Shown here: positions 7,090 through 14,717 of the stretch, one piece after another | Layout of the letters: every line of letters starts with the position of its first letter | Numbering within the stretch: the stretch's first letter is position 1 | NCBI GenBank assembly: GCA_036675035.1 | Contig: JAKFFO010000165.1 | Span: 1-19,624, forward strand | From: MESE01 sp036675035 | GTDB lineage: Bacteria; Pseudomonadota; Gammaproteobacteria; Burkholderiales; Burkholderiaceae_D | Length of the DNA stretch: 19,624 nucleotides | Direction of reading: 5' to 3' | The notes under the pieces: generated by a model | Told to the model about the DNA's origin: nothing | Seen by the model: only the letters and a program-made list of their open reading frames with translations | The model's database searches: none | Position numbers and translations under genes: made by a program

Positions 7090-8415
7090 CTATTCGCCCG
7101 CGCCGACCACCACCGTACCGAGTCGCTCCGGACCGATCTTGCGGTTGAAGGCGGCCTTGATGTCGGCGACCGTGACTTTCTCGACATTCGCGGTCCAGGT
7201 ATCGAGATAATCGAGCGGCAGATCGTAAAACCCGATCGCGGCAATGTTGTCGAGAATCTTGCGGTTATTGTCGATGCGCAGTGGAAAACCGCCGACCAGA
7301 TTGTCTTTTGCGGCTTGCAGTTCGCGCGGTGTGGGGCCGGTTCGCAAGAAATCCGACAGTGTTTTGCGTACCACCTTGAGCGCTTCATCGGTTTGTTCTT
7401 TCTGCGTCTGCATTCCGATCTCGAACGGGCCCTGTTGCGCCAGCGGATAAAAATAGCTGTAAACGCTGTATGCCAGTCCGCGATCTTCACGGACTTCCTG
7501 CATCAGCCGCGATACGAAACCGCCGCCGCCAAGAACGTAGTTCCCGACCGTCAGCGGAAAATAATCCGGATCGCCGCGTTCCAGTGCCGGCGCGCCGATC
7601 AGGATATGCGATTGCGATGCCGGATGTGCAATGCGCTGCTCCTGGCCAGTGGTCGGCGGTATCGCCGGTAATTGAGGCAGTGGATTTCCTTGCGGAAGGC
7701 GGGTTGTAAGCTGCTTCGCGATCGCATCGGCTTCGGCGCGCGTAATGTCGCCGATCATCGAGACCACCGCGCGATTTGCCACGTAGTGCGCGCGATGAAA
7801 TGCCACCAGGTCCTCTCGGGTGATCGGTTCCACCGACGCGACGGTTGCGGTATCTGCATACGGATGGGTGCCGTATACCAGGCGCCAGAACGCCTTGTTT
7901 GCAATTGCCTCCGGCTGAGTCAGTTCTTCCTTGATCGACGAAATGTAGCGCGCCTTGTCGCGTTCCAGCAGTTCTTGCGGAAAGCCGGGATGCGCCAGTA
8001 TCCGCGCCAGCAACAGTACCGCCTTGTCGCGCTCCTCCGGCGTCGCTAATGTGCGCAGGGTTACGCTTGCGCGGTCGTTCCCGGTGTCGCCGCCGCGCTG
8101 CGCTGCGATATCGGCAAAAGCATTCGAGATCTGCGCTTCCGTCATCGCCGGCTCGGTCGCCGGCACGGCGCCTTCGTACAGGCCGCGCGCCAGCATCGCA
8201 TTGGTAAGCGCCGCGGTCCCGGCCCTCTGCGGCGGATCGCGCCGCGAACCGGCATCGAATTCGACGCTGAGGTCGAGGATCGGAATCGACCGGCTTTCGA
8301 CGAACAGCACTTGCGCGCCATTGTCCAGCCCCCATGACTGGATTTTCAATGCGGCCTGAGCGCTCAAGCTCATGCAGGCCAGTAGCGCGACGATCAGAAT
8401 TTTCATGTGCTTCAT
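7090..8415 (-). CDS. M16-family peptidase-like protein lacking the zinc motif
   Basis: A 441-residue exported protein. The signal peptide MKHMKILIVALLACMSLSAQA is followed by the M16 (insulinase/processing peptidase) fold: N-terminal half with 'SVEFDAGSRRDPPQRAGTAA', middle with 'RAHYVANRAVVSMIGDITRA', C-terminal half with 'NYVLGGGGFVSRLMQEVRED' and 'GLAYSVYSYFYPLAQQGPFE'. Where active members have HxxEH, this protein reads 'GTAALTNAMLARG', so it cannot bind zinc the usual way and is probably a structural or substrate-gripping partner, as in heterodimeric M16 systems. AGGATAAACAAAAC precedes the first ATG, favouring 8415 over the internal ATG three codons later. Its likely active partner is the gene ending at 10620. 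It lies 83 bases after the metallophosphoesterase gene and may be cotranscribed with it. Confidence 0.88.
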   Translation of the reverse strand: MKHMKILIVALLACMSLSAQAALKIQSWGLDNGAQVLFVESRSIPILDLSVEFDAGSRRDPPQRAGTAALTNAMLARGLYEGAVPATEPAMTEAQISNAFADIAAQRGGDTGNDRASVTLRTLATPEERDKAVLLLARILAHPGFPQELLERDKARYISSIKEELTQPEAIANKAFWRLVYGTHPYADTATVASVEPITREDLVAFHRAHYVANRAVVSMIGDITRAEADAIAKQLTTRLPQGNPLPQLPAIPPTTGQEQRIAHPASQSHILIGAPALERGDPDYFPLTVGNYVLGGGGFVSRLMQEVREDRGLAYSVYSYFYPLAQQGPFEIGMQTQKEQTDEALKVVRKTLSDFLRTGPTPRELQAAKDNLVGGFPLRIDNNRKILDNIAAIGFYDLPLDYLDTWTANVEKVTVADIKAAFNRKIGPERLGTVVVGAGE

Positions 8416-8498
8416 GTTTTGTTTATCCTGTTTGAATCGAAATTTTATATTGCTTCGGGACCGGCACGGAATCGGGGCAAGAGCGGGAATTCCGCGAA

Positions 8499-9254
8499 CT
8501 ACAAGTTATCAGCCGGCACGGACACCGGTATTTCCACGATCCGGAAGGCGGGCCGATCCGGAAAACTCCGCTGCAGCAAGGGCTTCGCGACGTTGTAAAC
8601 CGGAATATTATTGACCGTTTTCCCTTCCGGATAGCCGCGGTGCGCATGTCCATGAAAAACCGCCGCAACCGGATATCGGATCAGCGGTTCTTCCAGCCGG
8701 CTGGTTCCCAGGAATGCGAATATTTCCAGCGGCTCGCCCTGCACGGTTGCCTCGATCGGCGAATAATGCAGCAGCGCAATGCGTTGACTGGTGCGCAGCT
8801 TGGCAAGCGCCGATTCGAGTTTCAACGCTTCCTGTATCGCTTCATTGACGAACTGCTTGGTAATATTTTCACCCCACGGTCCAAGCGTGCGCCGTCCATA
8901 CCCGCCGGCAAATCCTTTGGCCCCGGCAATACCGACGCCGTCGATTTCGCATACTTCGCCATCCAGCACATGCACCCCGGCATCCATCAGAATCCGGCGC
9001 ACCGCGTCCTGCTTGCCGGATTCGTAATCGTGATTGCCGAGCACCGCCACCATCGGGATGCCGCATGCGGACAGTTCCTGCGCAAGGATATGCGCTTCTT
9101 CTTCCAGTCCATAGTCGGTCAGGTCGCCGCATAATAAAAGTATGTCGGCAGCCTCTGCCGCCTGCAGAAACAGCGGCCGTAGCGTACCGGCCGATTCCGT
9201 ATTGCAATGCAGGTCGCCTACCGCTGCCAGGCGGATTGTCTGTCGTGAAGCCAA
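8499..9254 (-). CDS. Calcineurin-like metallophosphoesterase
   Basis: A 251-residue cytoplasmic enzyme with all blocks of the binuclear-metal phosphoesterase family: GDLH (13-16), GDLTD (43-47), GNHD (73-76), the metal-binding His in LLHYSP, and HGHAH (201-205). The family hydrolyses phosphomono- or diesters; the substrate cannot be read from sequence. The start is chosen as TTG at 9254 because AAGGA lies 7 bases upstream and the family's first beta strand (TIRLAAVGDLH) begins five residues later. The frame stays open upstream for another 175 codons, antisense to the nucleotidyltransferase, but that part has no family resemblance. It is divergent from the nucleotidyltransferase, with 171 bases between the starts. 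Confidence 0.88.
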   Translation of the reverse strand: MASRQTIRLAAVGDLHCNTESAGTLRPLFLQAAEAADILLLCGDLTDYGLEEEAHILAQELSACGIPMVAVLGNHDYESGKQDAVRRILMDAGVHVLDGEVCEIDGVGIAGAKGFAGGYGRRTLGPWGENITKQFVNEAIQEALKLESALAKLRTSQRIALLHYSPIEATVQGEPLEIFAFLGTSRLEEPLIRYPVAAVFHGHAHRGYPEGKTVNNIPVYNVAKPLLQRSFPDRPAFRIVEIPVSVPADNL

Positions 9255-9425
9255 AATGAATTCCTTGTCGGTAAGTTGAAATGCGATTTCCCTTTCTCCA
9301 TCACCGGAAAAAGCAAGGCCCGTACCCTCCAATGAAAAGACAGCAACTTCGTGGCATAAGTTTTGCTGAATCATGAATTGATTCGTGAGCCGCTTAATAA
9401 CTCTCTCGTTCACCGGAGCCATACG

Positions 9426-10253
9426 ATGCAAGACACTGCCTTGACGCCGCCGGCCGGTGACGAAACCGATCAAGCCACACTGGCGTTTTATCGCCGCGTT
9501 CTTGCCACATTGAACGCGTCCGGAATTCCGTTTCTGGTCGGCGGTGCGTATGCATTCAACCAGTACACCGCAATCTTCCGGCACACCAAGGACCTCGACA
9601 TCTTCATTTGCCGCGACGATTATCCGCGCGTGAGCGAAGCGTTGCTTGCAGCCGGATACCAAACCGAAATGACCTATCCGCACTGGCTCGCAAAAATCCG
9701 TGCCAACGGCGATCTGATCGATCTTATCTTCAGCTCGGGAAACGGGATTGCCGAAGTCGACCGGGAATGGTTCGGCCACGCGATCGATGCCGACGTGCTC
9801 GATGTACCGGTCAAACTATGTCCGGCTGAAGAAATGATCTGGTCCAAGGCATTCATCATGGAACGGGAGCGTTACGATGGCGCCGATATCGCACATCTGA
9901 TTCGCGCACGCGGCGGCCGACTCGATTGGCAGCGCCTGCTGGGCCGTTTCGGGCGGCACTGGCGCATTCTGTTGAGCCACCTGGTGCTGTTCGGCTTCGT
10001 GTACCCGGCGCACCGCGACCTGGTTCCGGTAGCGGTGCTCGACGAACTGCTGGAGCGCCTGCGCCAGGAGATGCGATCACCGCCGCCGGACGACAAGACT
10101 TGCCGTGGTCCGCTTTTGTCGCGAGAGCAGTATTTGATGGACATAGGGGAGTGGGGATATGACGATGCACGGCTTCCCCCGTCCGGCAATATGTCACCGA
10201 CCGATACGGCGAGCTGGACCGATGCGATACGGAACAAGCACGGACCACCTTGA
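9426..10253 (+). CDS. Pol-beta-type nucleotidyltransferase
   Basis: A 275-residue protein. The start at 9426 is preceded by CCGGAG; an upstream ATG at 9363 has no ribosome site and overlaps the shared promoter region. The N-terminal domain carries the nucleotidyltransferase signature: 'FLVGGAYAFNQYT' (G39, G40), 'RHTKDLDIFI' (D56 and D58, the DxD metal pair) and a third acidic position in 'NGDLIDLIF' (D96 or D99). The C-terminal part (150-275) is helical and Arg-rich with no domain I can name. The minimal fold resembles MNT/AbiEii-type enzymes, which transfer nucleotides to RNA, protein or small molecules; which applies here is unknown. It is divergent from the phosphoesterase, and together they interrupt the M16 gene pair. 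Confidence 0.82.
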   Translation: MQDTALTPPAGDETDQATLAFYRRVLATLNASGIPFLVGGAYAFNQYTAIFRHTKDLDIFICRDDYPRVSEALLAAGYQTEMTYPHWLAKIRANGDLIDLIFSSGNGIAEVDREWFGHAIDADVLDVPVKLCPAEEMIWSKAFIMERERYDGADIAHLIRARGGRLDWQRLLGRFGRHWRILLSHLVLFGFVYPAHRDLVPVAVLDELLERLRQEMRSPPPDDKTCRGPLLSREQYLMDIGEWGYDDARLPPSGNMSPTDTASWTDAIRNKHGPP

Positions 10254-10363
10254 AAGCGGTTTCGTTATAGTCGAAGCAAACGTGAATCGAGTTGCGCCTT
10301 AATGATGCGGCACGAATAAGCATGAGTATGGAGCCGCATTCCCTCATCCCCGGCTCCTTCACA

Positions 10364-10563
10364 GGGCTGAGAATTACCCGCAAATTTCGCAGGCGTCTTT
10401 GGCTCCCTCGCCCGCTTGCGGGAGAGGGCGGGGGGTGAGGGCGATTGCAAAGAATGAGCTCATTCAACGCCCCTCGAAGCAGTGCTTCGAGTCCCCCGCC
10501 GTTCTGCCGCCTGCGGGAGAAGGGAGCAAAACACAGCACCGGCTTGTGGGTAATCCTCAGCCC
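10364..10563. repeat. 200-bp MITE-like/REP-like element with imperfect terminal inverted repeats
   Basis: The ends GGGCTGAGAATTACCCGCAA (10364-10383) and, on the opposite strand, the complement of 10544-10563 match at 18 of 20 positions. Inside are further matched blocks: a GC-rich hairpin near 10401-10430 (CTCGCCCGC-TT-GCGGGAGAG), a related block near 10509-10527, and a perfect 9-bp inverted repeat, CTCGAAGCA-G-TGCTTCGAG, at 10473-10491. There is no coding capacity. The organisation is that of a short non-autonomous palindromic repeat. It fills most of the 366-base spacer 10254-10619 between the convergent nucleotidyltransferase and M16 genes; the rest holds nothing I recognise. Confidence 0.6.
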
Positions 10564-10619
10564 AGAGCGAGAGAGCGAAAATAGGCGCAATGAAATAGAG
10601 ACTTCATCGTGCCAGGTTC

Positions 10620-11984
10620 TTAATGCCGCATCGGAGGCGGTGCCGGCTTCTTTTCGGACAAGGGCAGCGGAACCAGCGTGGCAACCGTCAACTGATCGTC
10701 GGAAAAATATTTTTTCGCGACTGCCTGCACCTGTTCTGCCGTCACGCTCCTGAGCTTTTCAATGATGCGGTCTATCTTTGTATGCGAGATGCCTGCCATT
10801 TCCATCACGCCGATTTCCATTGCCTGCCCGAATATCGAATCGCGCTTGTAAATTTCGCCGGCAATCAATTGCGTTTTAACGCGCTTGAGTTCTTCCTGCG
10901 ACACACCTTCGTCGGCGACCCGCGTCACTTCGGCGCGCAACAGCTTTTCAAGCTGCTCGGTCGTGACATTGTCGGTTGGCGTTCCGTCCAGCAGGAAGAT
11001 GGACGGACCACGCGCGATATTCGAGTAGTCGGCTCCGGCCGAATTGGCGACCCGGTCGGTGCGCACCAGTTTCGCGTTCAGGCGCGCATTGTCATAACCA
11101 TCAAGTATCGCGGCCAGTACATTGAGCGCGTGTGCATCGTCGTCTTCTTCAACGTCGCGCAAGGTGGGTGCCTTGAAAGCCAGTGCCACGTACGGGTTTT
11201 CGGCCGGCGCCTTCACCGTCACGCGCCGGATGCCGCGTTGCGGCGCCTCTTCCTGCGGCCGGGTCTGCGGCACCGGCCGTCGCGCGATGCCGCCGAAATG
11301 AGTAGCGGCCAGCGCACATACCTTCTTCGATTCGACGTCGCCGGCGACCACCATGGTTGCATTGTTCGGCGCATACCAGCGCCGATACCATGCCTTGGTA
11401 TCTTCGACGGTCATGTTTTGAAGATCGCTCATCCAGCCGACGATCGGGTGATGATACGGATGCGAGAAAAAAGTGGTTGCATTCATCGCTTCGTAGAGCA
11501 ACGGGATCGGCTGATCTTCGGTGCGCCAGCGGCGTTCTTCCATTACCACCCGGATCTCGTTGGCGAATTCCTCCTTGCTGAATACAAGGTTGGCCATGCG
11601 CTCCGCTTCCAGCGCCATCACCTTGCCCAGCCGCGATTTTTCAACCTGCTGGAAGTAAGCGGTGTAGTCCTTGCTGGTAAATGCATTTTCGCGCCCGCCA
11701 AGTGCCGCGACGCGCTGGCTGAATTCGCCGGACTCAAGCGTCTTCGTGGCCTTGAACATCATGTGTTCGAGAACATGCGCCAGCCCGGTGGTGCCGTTCT
11801 GCTCGTCCAGCGAGCCGGCCTTGTACCAGATCATGTGCGCCACGGTCGGCGCGCGATGATCTTCCTTGACGATCACCTTCATGCCGTTCTTTAACATGCA
11901 CTCATGCGCGGGGTCGGCTGCTGTGGCGACGGTCGGCACGGCCAACGCGCAGATCAGCCAGGCTATGCTTGGGCTAAATTTCAT
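10620..11984 (-). CDS. Exported M16 zinc metallopeptidase
   Basis: A 454-residue protein. The start at 11984 begins a clean signal peptide, MKFSPSIAWLICALAVPTVA, cleaved near TAA-DP; a GTG at 12011 would add nine residues in front. The catalytic zinc motif is present as HVLEH (H70, E73, H74), with the third ligand in 'RVVMEERR' (E149/E150), spacing as in mitochondrial processing peptidase beta. The C-terminal half has the usual M16 features ('MEIGVMEMAGISHTKIDRII', 'KKYFSDDQLTVATLVPL'). It should be a periplasmic or envelope-associated zinc protease, probably pairing with the catalytically dead homologue at 7090-8415. In most related genomes I recall, the two genes are adjacent; here 2.2 kb of unrelated sequence separates them. 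Confidence 0.92.
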   Translation of the reverse strand: MKFSPSIAWLICALAVPTVATAADPAHECMLKNGMKVIVKEDHRAPTVAHMIWYKAGSLDEQNGTTGLAHVLEHMMFKATKTLESGEFSQRVAALGGRENAFTSKDYTAYFQQVEKSRLGKVMALEAERMANLVFSKEEFANEIRVVMEERRWRTEDQPIPLLYEAMNATTFFSHPYHHPIVGWMSDLQNMTVEDTKAWYRRWYAPNNATMVVAGDVESKKVCALAATHFGGIARRPVPQTRPQEEAPQRGIRRVTVKAPAENPYVALAFKAPTLRDVEEDDDAHALNVLAAILDGYDNARLNAKLVRTDRVANSAGADYSNIARGPSIFLLDGTPTDNVTTEQLEKLLRAEVTRVADEGVSQEELKRVKTQLIAGEIYKRDSIFGQAMEIGVMEMAGISHTKIDRIIEKLRSVTAEQVQAVAKKYFSDDQLTVATLVPLPLSEKKPAPPPMRH

Positions 11985-12103
11985 ATCGGCTTTCGGGTAA
12001 TTTCGAATCACGATTCAGCGCAGAATGTTCCGCGCGCACCGCATGCGTCCGGCCCGTCTGGCACCTTGCGCTCAGGGCCAAACGATTCCGGTTATCAGTT
12101 TCA

Positions 12104-12140
12104 CCGGGCGGCCGGAGCGTCACTGTCGCTTCGCGCCCGG
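12104..12140 (-). terminator. Candidate terminator hairpin after the exported Cys-containing protein gene
   Basis: CCGGGCG (12104-12110) pairs with CGCCCGG (12134-12140), with an inner AGCG/CGCT stem. It lies 13 bases past the stop codon of the minus-strand gene at 12153. No clear T run follows, so function is uncertain. Confidence 0.35.
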
Positions 12141-12152
12141 CAGTACGGCGGC

Positions 12153-12701
12153 TCAATCCTGCTTCGATCCGGCTCCGGCCTTGCTGCTGTCGTCGCTGCT
12201 GCCGCTCATCCCCGCACCGGTTGAGCTTCCACTCGATTGCGTGATCGTCGTGCCGGGCGTGAGTCCCATGTCGACAGTTTTCATCGGCCATGCCATCGCA
12301 ACCGTCGTCACCTTGCCGCTGTTGCGCACCTGCGCACTCCTGGTCAGCGTATGTCCGTTGGCTTCGGCCTGTACCCGGTACTTGCCGGCATCATCGAAAT
12401 CCACCAGCATGATCGGCGCATTGCAGGTTGTCTGCAGCCGGGATTTGCCGCGCGCATCGGCGATATCAACGTTGACGTCCGCCAGATACGCGCCATTGCT
12501 GGCGGCGAAAGTCAGCATCAGGTCGTAGTCGGATGCGGCCTGTTTCATCGCAGTGGATTCTTCCAGCCCGACACCCCCGCATACATAGGTAATGCCGTTC
12601 TCTGTTTTTGCCTCGATCTGAGGCATCAGGTCGTCCGATTGTGCGAATACCGAGGCGGATGCGAGGCCGGCAAGGACTAGAAAAGTTGTCTTGGTGTTCA
12701 T
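12153..12701 (-). CDS. Exported carboxypeptidase-regulatory-like protein
   Basis: A 182-residue protein starting at 12701 with AGGAGA upstream (spacing about 8). The signal peptide MNTKTTFLVLAGLASASVFA is cleaved near AQS. The mature part contains 'NGITYVCGGVGLEESTAMKQ', a conserved two-cysteine small domain (the second Cys in LQTTCNAP), 'LADVNVDIADARGKS' and 'DDAGKYRVQAEANG'. This resembles a transthyretin/carboxypeptidase-regulatory-like beta sandwich common in Betaproteobacteria. The tail from about residue 150 is Ser/Gly/Asp-rich and disordered (SSGSSTGAGMSGSSDDSSKA). The two Cys could form a periplasmic disulfide. Function is unknown. It stands alone, 140 bases downstream of nothing on its strand and separated from the BON gene by 238 bases. 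Confidence 0.8.
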   Translation of the reverse strand: MNTKTTFLVLAGLASASVFAQSDDLMPQIEAKTENGITYVCGGVGLEESTAMKQAASDYDLMLTFAASNGAYLADVNVDIADARGKSRLQTTCNAPIMLVDFDDAGKYRVQAEANGHTLTRSAQVRNSGKVTTVAMAWPMKTVDMGLTPGTTITQSSGSSTGAGMSGSSDDSSKAGAGSKQD

Positions 12702-12828
12702 GGTCGTATTCTCCTGGAAATAAAAGGACAATCGCTAGGCCGGGCGCGTTGCGCCCATACCGGGCGTGCGGCAGCGGCGTACTGCTATCAGTGCCGCACC
12801 TTGTCGCGGCCGGTCTTCAATGAATTAT

Positions 12829-12872
12829 CCGGCATGCCGGCCGGCGAGTCGAAGAATGACTGCATCAGTCAT
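12829..12872. repeat. Palindrome and stem-loop between the BON and exported-protein genes
   Basis: CCGGCATGCCGG (12829-12840) is a perfect 12-bp palindrome. ATGACTG-CAT-CAGTCAT (12856-12872) is a perfect 7-bp stem with a 3-base loop. Both lie between two minus-strand genes, so they could terminate the BON transcript or act in the promoter of the next gene. There is no T tract. Confidence 0.35.
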
Positions 12873-12938
12873 GCCAGCCGCACCTTCAACGCGGGAAGAA
12901 TATTGCCACCGACACCGGATGCATTCATGCAAGGCGGA

Positions 12939-13256
12939 TCATTTAGGACGAGGCTTGATTTCAAGATTGTTTTTTACCGACGCAACGCCGGGAACGTCCC
13001 GTGCTGCCTGCAGCGCTATCCGCATCTGCTCGGCATTGTCGACAAATCCGGCAAGCGACACCACGCCCTTATAGGTATCGACGTTGATGGCGAGCGCATC
13101 GCCGAGCCCCTGGGTTTGCGCAATTTTGGTTTTCACGCGGGTGGTCAGCGACGCATCGTCGATAACCTGTCCGGTCCCGCGTGATTGTTCAGTGGGTGCG
13201 CAGGCGGCAAGCAGGGTGGCAAACACGATCGACAGGGAAATGGCTAGACGCTTCAT
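12939..13256 (-). CDS. BON-domain lipoprotein (OsmY-like)
   Basis: A 105-residue protein. The start at 13256 has AAAGGATCTCCC upstream; the open frame extends 51 codons further back, but without a ribosome site or signal. The lipoprotein signal MKRLAISLSIVFATLLAAC has Cys at 19. The BON domain covers about 30-100: 'DDASLTTRVKTKIAQTQGL', 'NVDTYKGVVSLAGFVDNAEQ' and 'AARDVPGVASVKNNLEIKP', showing the typical GxVxLxGxV core strand and the VPGV turn. BON domains bind membranes or phospholipids; family members such as OsmY and DolP are tied to envelope and osmotic stress. It probably sits in the inner leaflet of the outer membrane. Monocistronic. Confidence 0.9.
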   Translation of the reverse strand: MKRLAISLSIVFATLLAACAPTEQSRGTGQVIDDASLTTRVKTKIAQTQGLGDALAINVDTYKGVVSLAGFVDNAEQMRIALQAARDVPGVASVKNNLEIKPRPK

Positions 13257-13662
13257 GGGAGATCCTTTAGATGAAAAATGGCGGGTGGAAAACATGCGAG
13301 CGAACCGGATCGCATGTGGCCGAACGGCGATTCCGGAAGTAAACACGCCGACCAGCGGGTTCCGCCAACCCCTTGCATCATTCGTGCCACGGCGTGTCGG
13401 TGCAATCATATGGGGCAGCGCTTCTCGCAGCGTGGCGCAGATACTCAGGGATTGGCCGTCGGCTTTGTAGAATTTTCAGGACGAGTGAAGATGTTTCAGG
13501 CACTTAATGAAAGCGGTGGTTCCATGCCGTCTCGCGTACCGGTGTGTAAAAGCAGAATGCCTTGACCGCAATCGATACAGGGAATTGCCATCGATGCTAT
13601 TGATGGAATGCGCCTGAATCAAACAGAAACACGACATCGCAAGATCATATTAAGGACTGGCA
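13257..13662. other. 406-base divergent intergenic region
   Basis: Separates the BON lipoprotein (minus) from the MgtC-type gene (plus), so it must hold both promoters. I could not identify a convincing -35/-10 pair. Near 13590-13606 an imperfect symmetry, CATCGATGCTATTGATG, lies 57 bases before the MgtC start. Short frames in the region have no ribosome-binding site or recognisable composition. Confidence 0.35.
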
Positions 13663-14145
13663 ATGGATTCCTGGTTCGCGGATGTGCTGAATGCAATACG
13701 ACTGGAATTTTCCGACCTGGCCGATGCGTCGGAGGTGACCCACATACTGGTGCGTCTGCTGACCGCAGTTATCCTCGGAGGATTGCTGGGGTTCGAGCGC
13801 GAAACCAGGGGTGCTTCCGCAGGATTGAGAACGCATATGCTGGTGGCGCTCGGTGCGGCGCTGTTCGTTGCGACACCGCAGTTGGCCGGCGCGACGATCG
13901 AAGACATGAGCCGGGTGATTCAGGGCGTGGTGGCGGGCATCGGCTTCCTCGGTGCCGGTGCCATCCTCAAGCAGTCGGCGGACGGGGAGATCAAGGGCCT
14001 GACAACCGCAGCGAGCATCTGGCTGACCGCAGCCATCGGCACTGCCGCCGGGATGGGGCGGATCGCGACCGCGGTTCTCAGCGCGGTACTTGCGTTCATC
14101 ATCCTGGCTGCGTTGCGGCGAATATCCGAAAAAATTTCACCATGA
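13663..14145 (+). CDS. MgtC/SapB family membrane protein
   Basis: A 160-residue inner-membrane protein with the MgtC/SapB signature: 'RLLTAVILGGLLGFERETRG', 'SAGLRTHMLVALGAALFV', 'QGVVAGIGFLGAGAILKQ', 'IKGLTTAASIWLTAAIGTAA'. About four to five hydrophobic segments are visible. It contains only the N-terminal membrane domain and lacks the C-terminal ACT-like domain of virulence MgtC, so it is the short environmental type. MgtC proteins modulate ATP synthase and magnesium/acid adaptation in pathogens; the role of short forms is less clear. TTAAGGACTGGCA supplies a good ribosome-binding site. Its last 9 bases overlap the convergent gene at 14137. Confidence 0.93.
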   Translation: MDSWFADVLNAIRLEFSDLADASEVTHILVRLLTAVILGGLLGFERETRGASAGLRTHMLVALGAALFVATPQLAGATIEDMSRVIQGVVAGIGFLGAGAILKQSADGEIKGLTTAASIWLTAAIGTAAGMGRIATAVLSAVLAFIILAALRRISEKISP

Positions 14146-14664
14146 TCTTTCGTTAAAGCCGCCACGACGCAGATATAAAGATTTCGGTTGACGTTGCCCG
14201 ATCAAGTCGCGCGCAGCCAGCCCAAGCGCAAGCACGCCGAAAATGGCCGCCAGCGACTTGCCGGAAAGACGCAATTCAAAACCCGGAGTCAACCGCTTCG
14301 GCATCAGGTAATAGTCGGTCAGGTACGCGCCCGCGGTGACGGCTGCAGCGCCGACAAGCGGACGCAGCGGCGAACTTTGCCTGACTGATTGCGCGGAAGG
14401 TCTTCCGAAAAATTTTTCATAGACGGTTGCCCAGAATATGGCCGACGCATGATTGAGCAAAAAACCGGTCAGCGTGTATTTCATCGATGACCTGTCTTGC
14501 CGTGCGGCTGCCTCGCCCCAGACGACATGGCTGGTCGCGTTGAGCGGCGCCGCGTACGATCCGGTCTCTCGTTTCCCGGCGAGTGCGGCGGCCGATATCA
14601 CCGCGATGCCGGCGACCGTGCCGCTGCTCAATGCGCGCTTGATGGCTGTGTTGGTGCTTAGCAT
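14137..14664 (-). CDS. Conserved-type membrane protein of unknown function
   Basis: A 175-residue protein. The start at 14664 is preferred over the ATG at 14670 because AGGAG lies 7 bases before it but only 1 base before the other. There are three to four hydrophobic segments: 'TVAGIAVISAAALAG' (N-terminus), 'LLNHASAIFWATVYEKFFG', 'LVGAAAVTAGAYLTDYYLMP' and 'LAAIFGVLALGLAARDLIG'. Between the first two is 'LNATSHVVWGEAA', which resembles a conserved block in several Burkholderiales hypothetical membrane proteins. Polar ends carry many Arg. I cannot assign a function. It faces the MgtC-type gene tail to tail with a 9-base overlap, so the two transcripts are antisense at their 3' ends. Confidence 0.78.
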   Translation of the reverse strand: MLSTNTAIKRALSSGTVAGIAVISAAALAGKRETGSYAAPLNATSHVVWGEAAARQDRSSMKYTLTGFLLNHASAIFWATVYEKFFGRPSAQSVRQSSPLRPLVGAAAVTAGAYLTDYYLMPKRLTPGFELRLSGKSLAAIFGVLALGLAARDLIGQRQPKSLYLRRGGFNERSW

Positions 14665-14693
14665 CGTCATTCTCCTGTTGTCATGGTTTTCTC

Positions 14694-14717
14694 AGAGCCT
14701 ACCGGGATAGGCTCTTA
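14694..14717 (-). terminator. Hairpin at the stop codon of the Rieske oxidoreductase; repeat copy 1
   Basis: AGAGCCTA (14694-14701) pairs with TAGGCTCT (14708-14715) across a 6-base loop. On the minus strand the sequence begins with the TAA stop of the oxidoreductase, so the hairpin forms directly at the end of that gene. The same sequence, with two changes in 21 bases, recurs at 17801-17821, so it is an interspersed palindromic repeat used as a terminator or adopted as one. Confidence 0.55.

Noticed and set aside
9255..9779. Upstream extension of the metallophosphoesterase frame
   Set aside because: Antisense to the nucleotidyltransferase 5' half; the TTG at 9254 has a good AAGGA and matches the family's usual N-terminus.
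9856..10590. 244-codon minus-strand open frame
   Set aside because: Runs antisense through the nucleotidyltransferase and the inverted-repeat element; no start signal.
10623..11894. 423-codon plus-strand open frame
   Set aside because: Exactly antisense to the M16 zinc peptidase, whose motifs are unmistakable; composition is Arg/His/Cys-rich shadow sequence.
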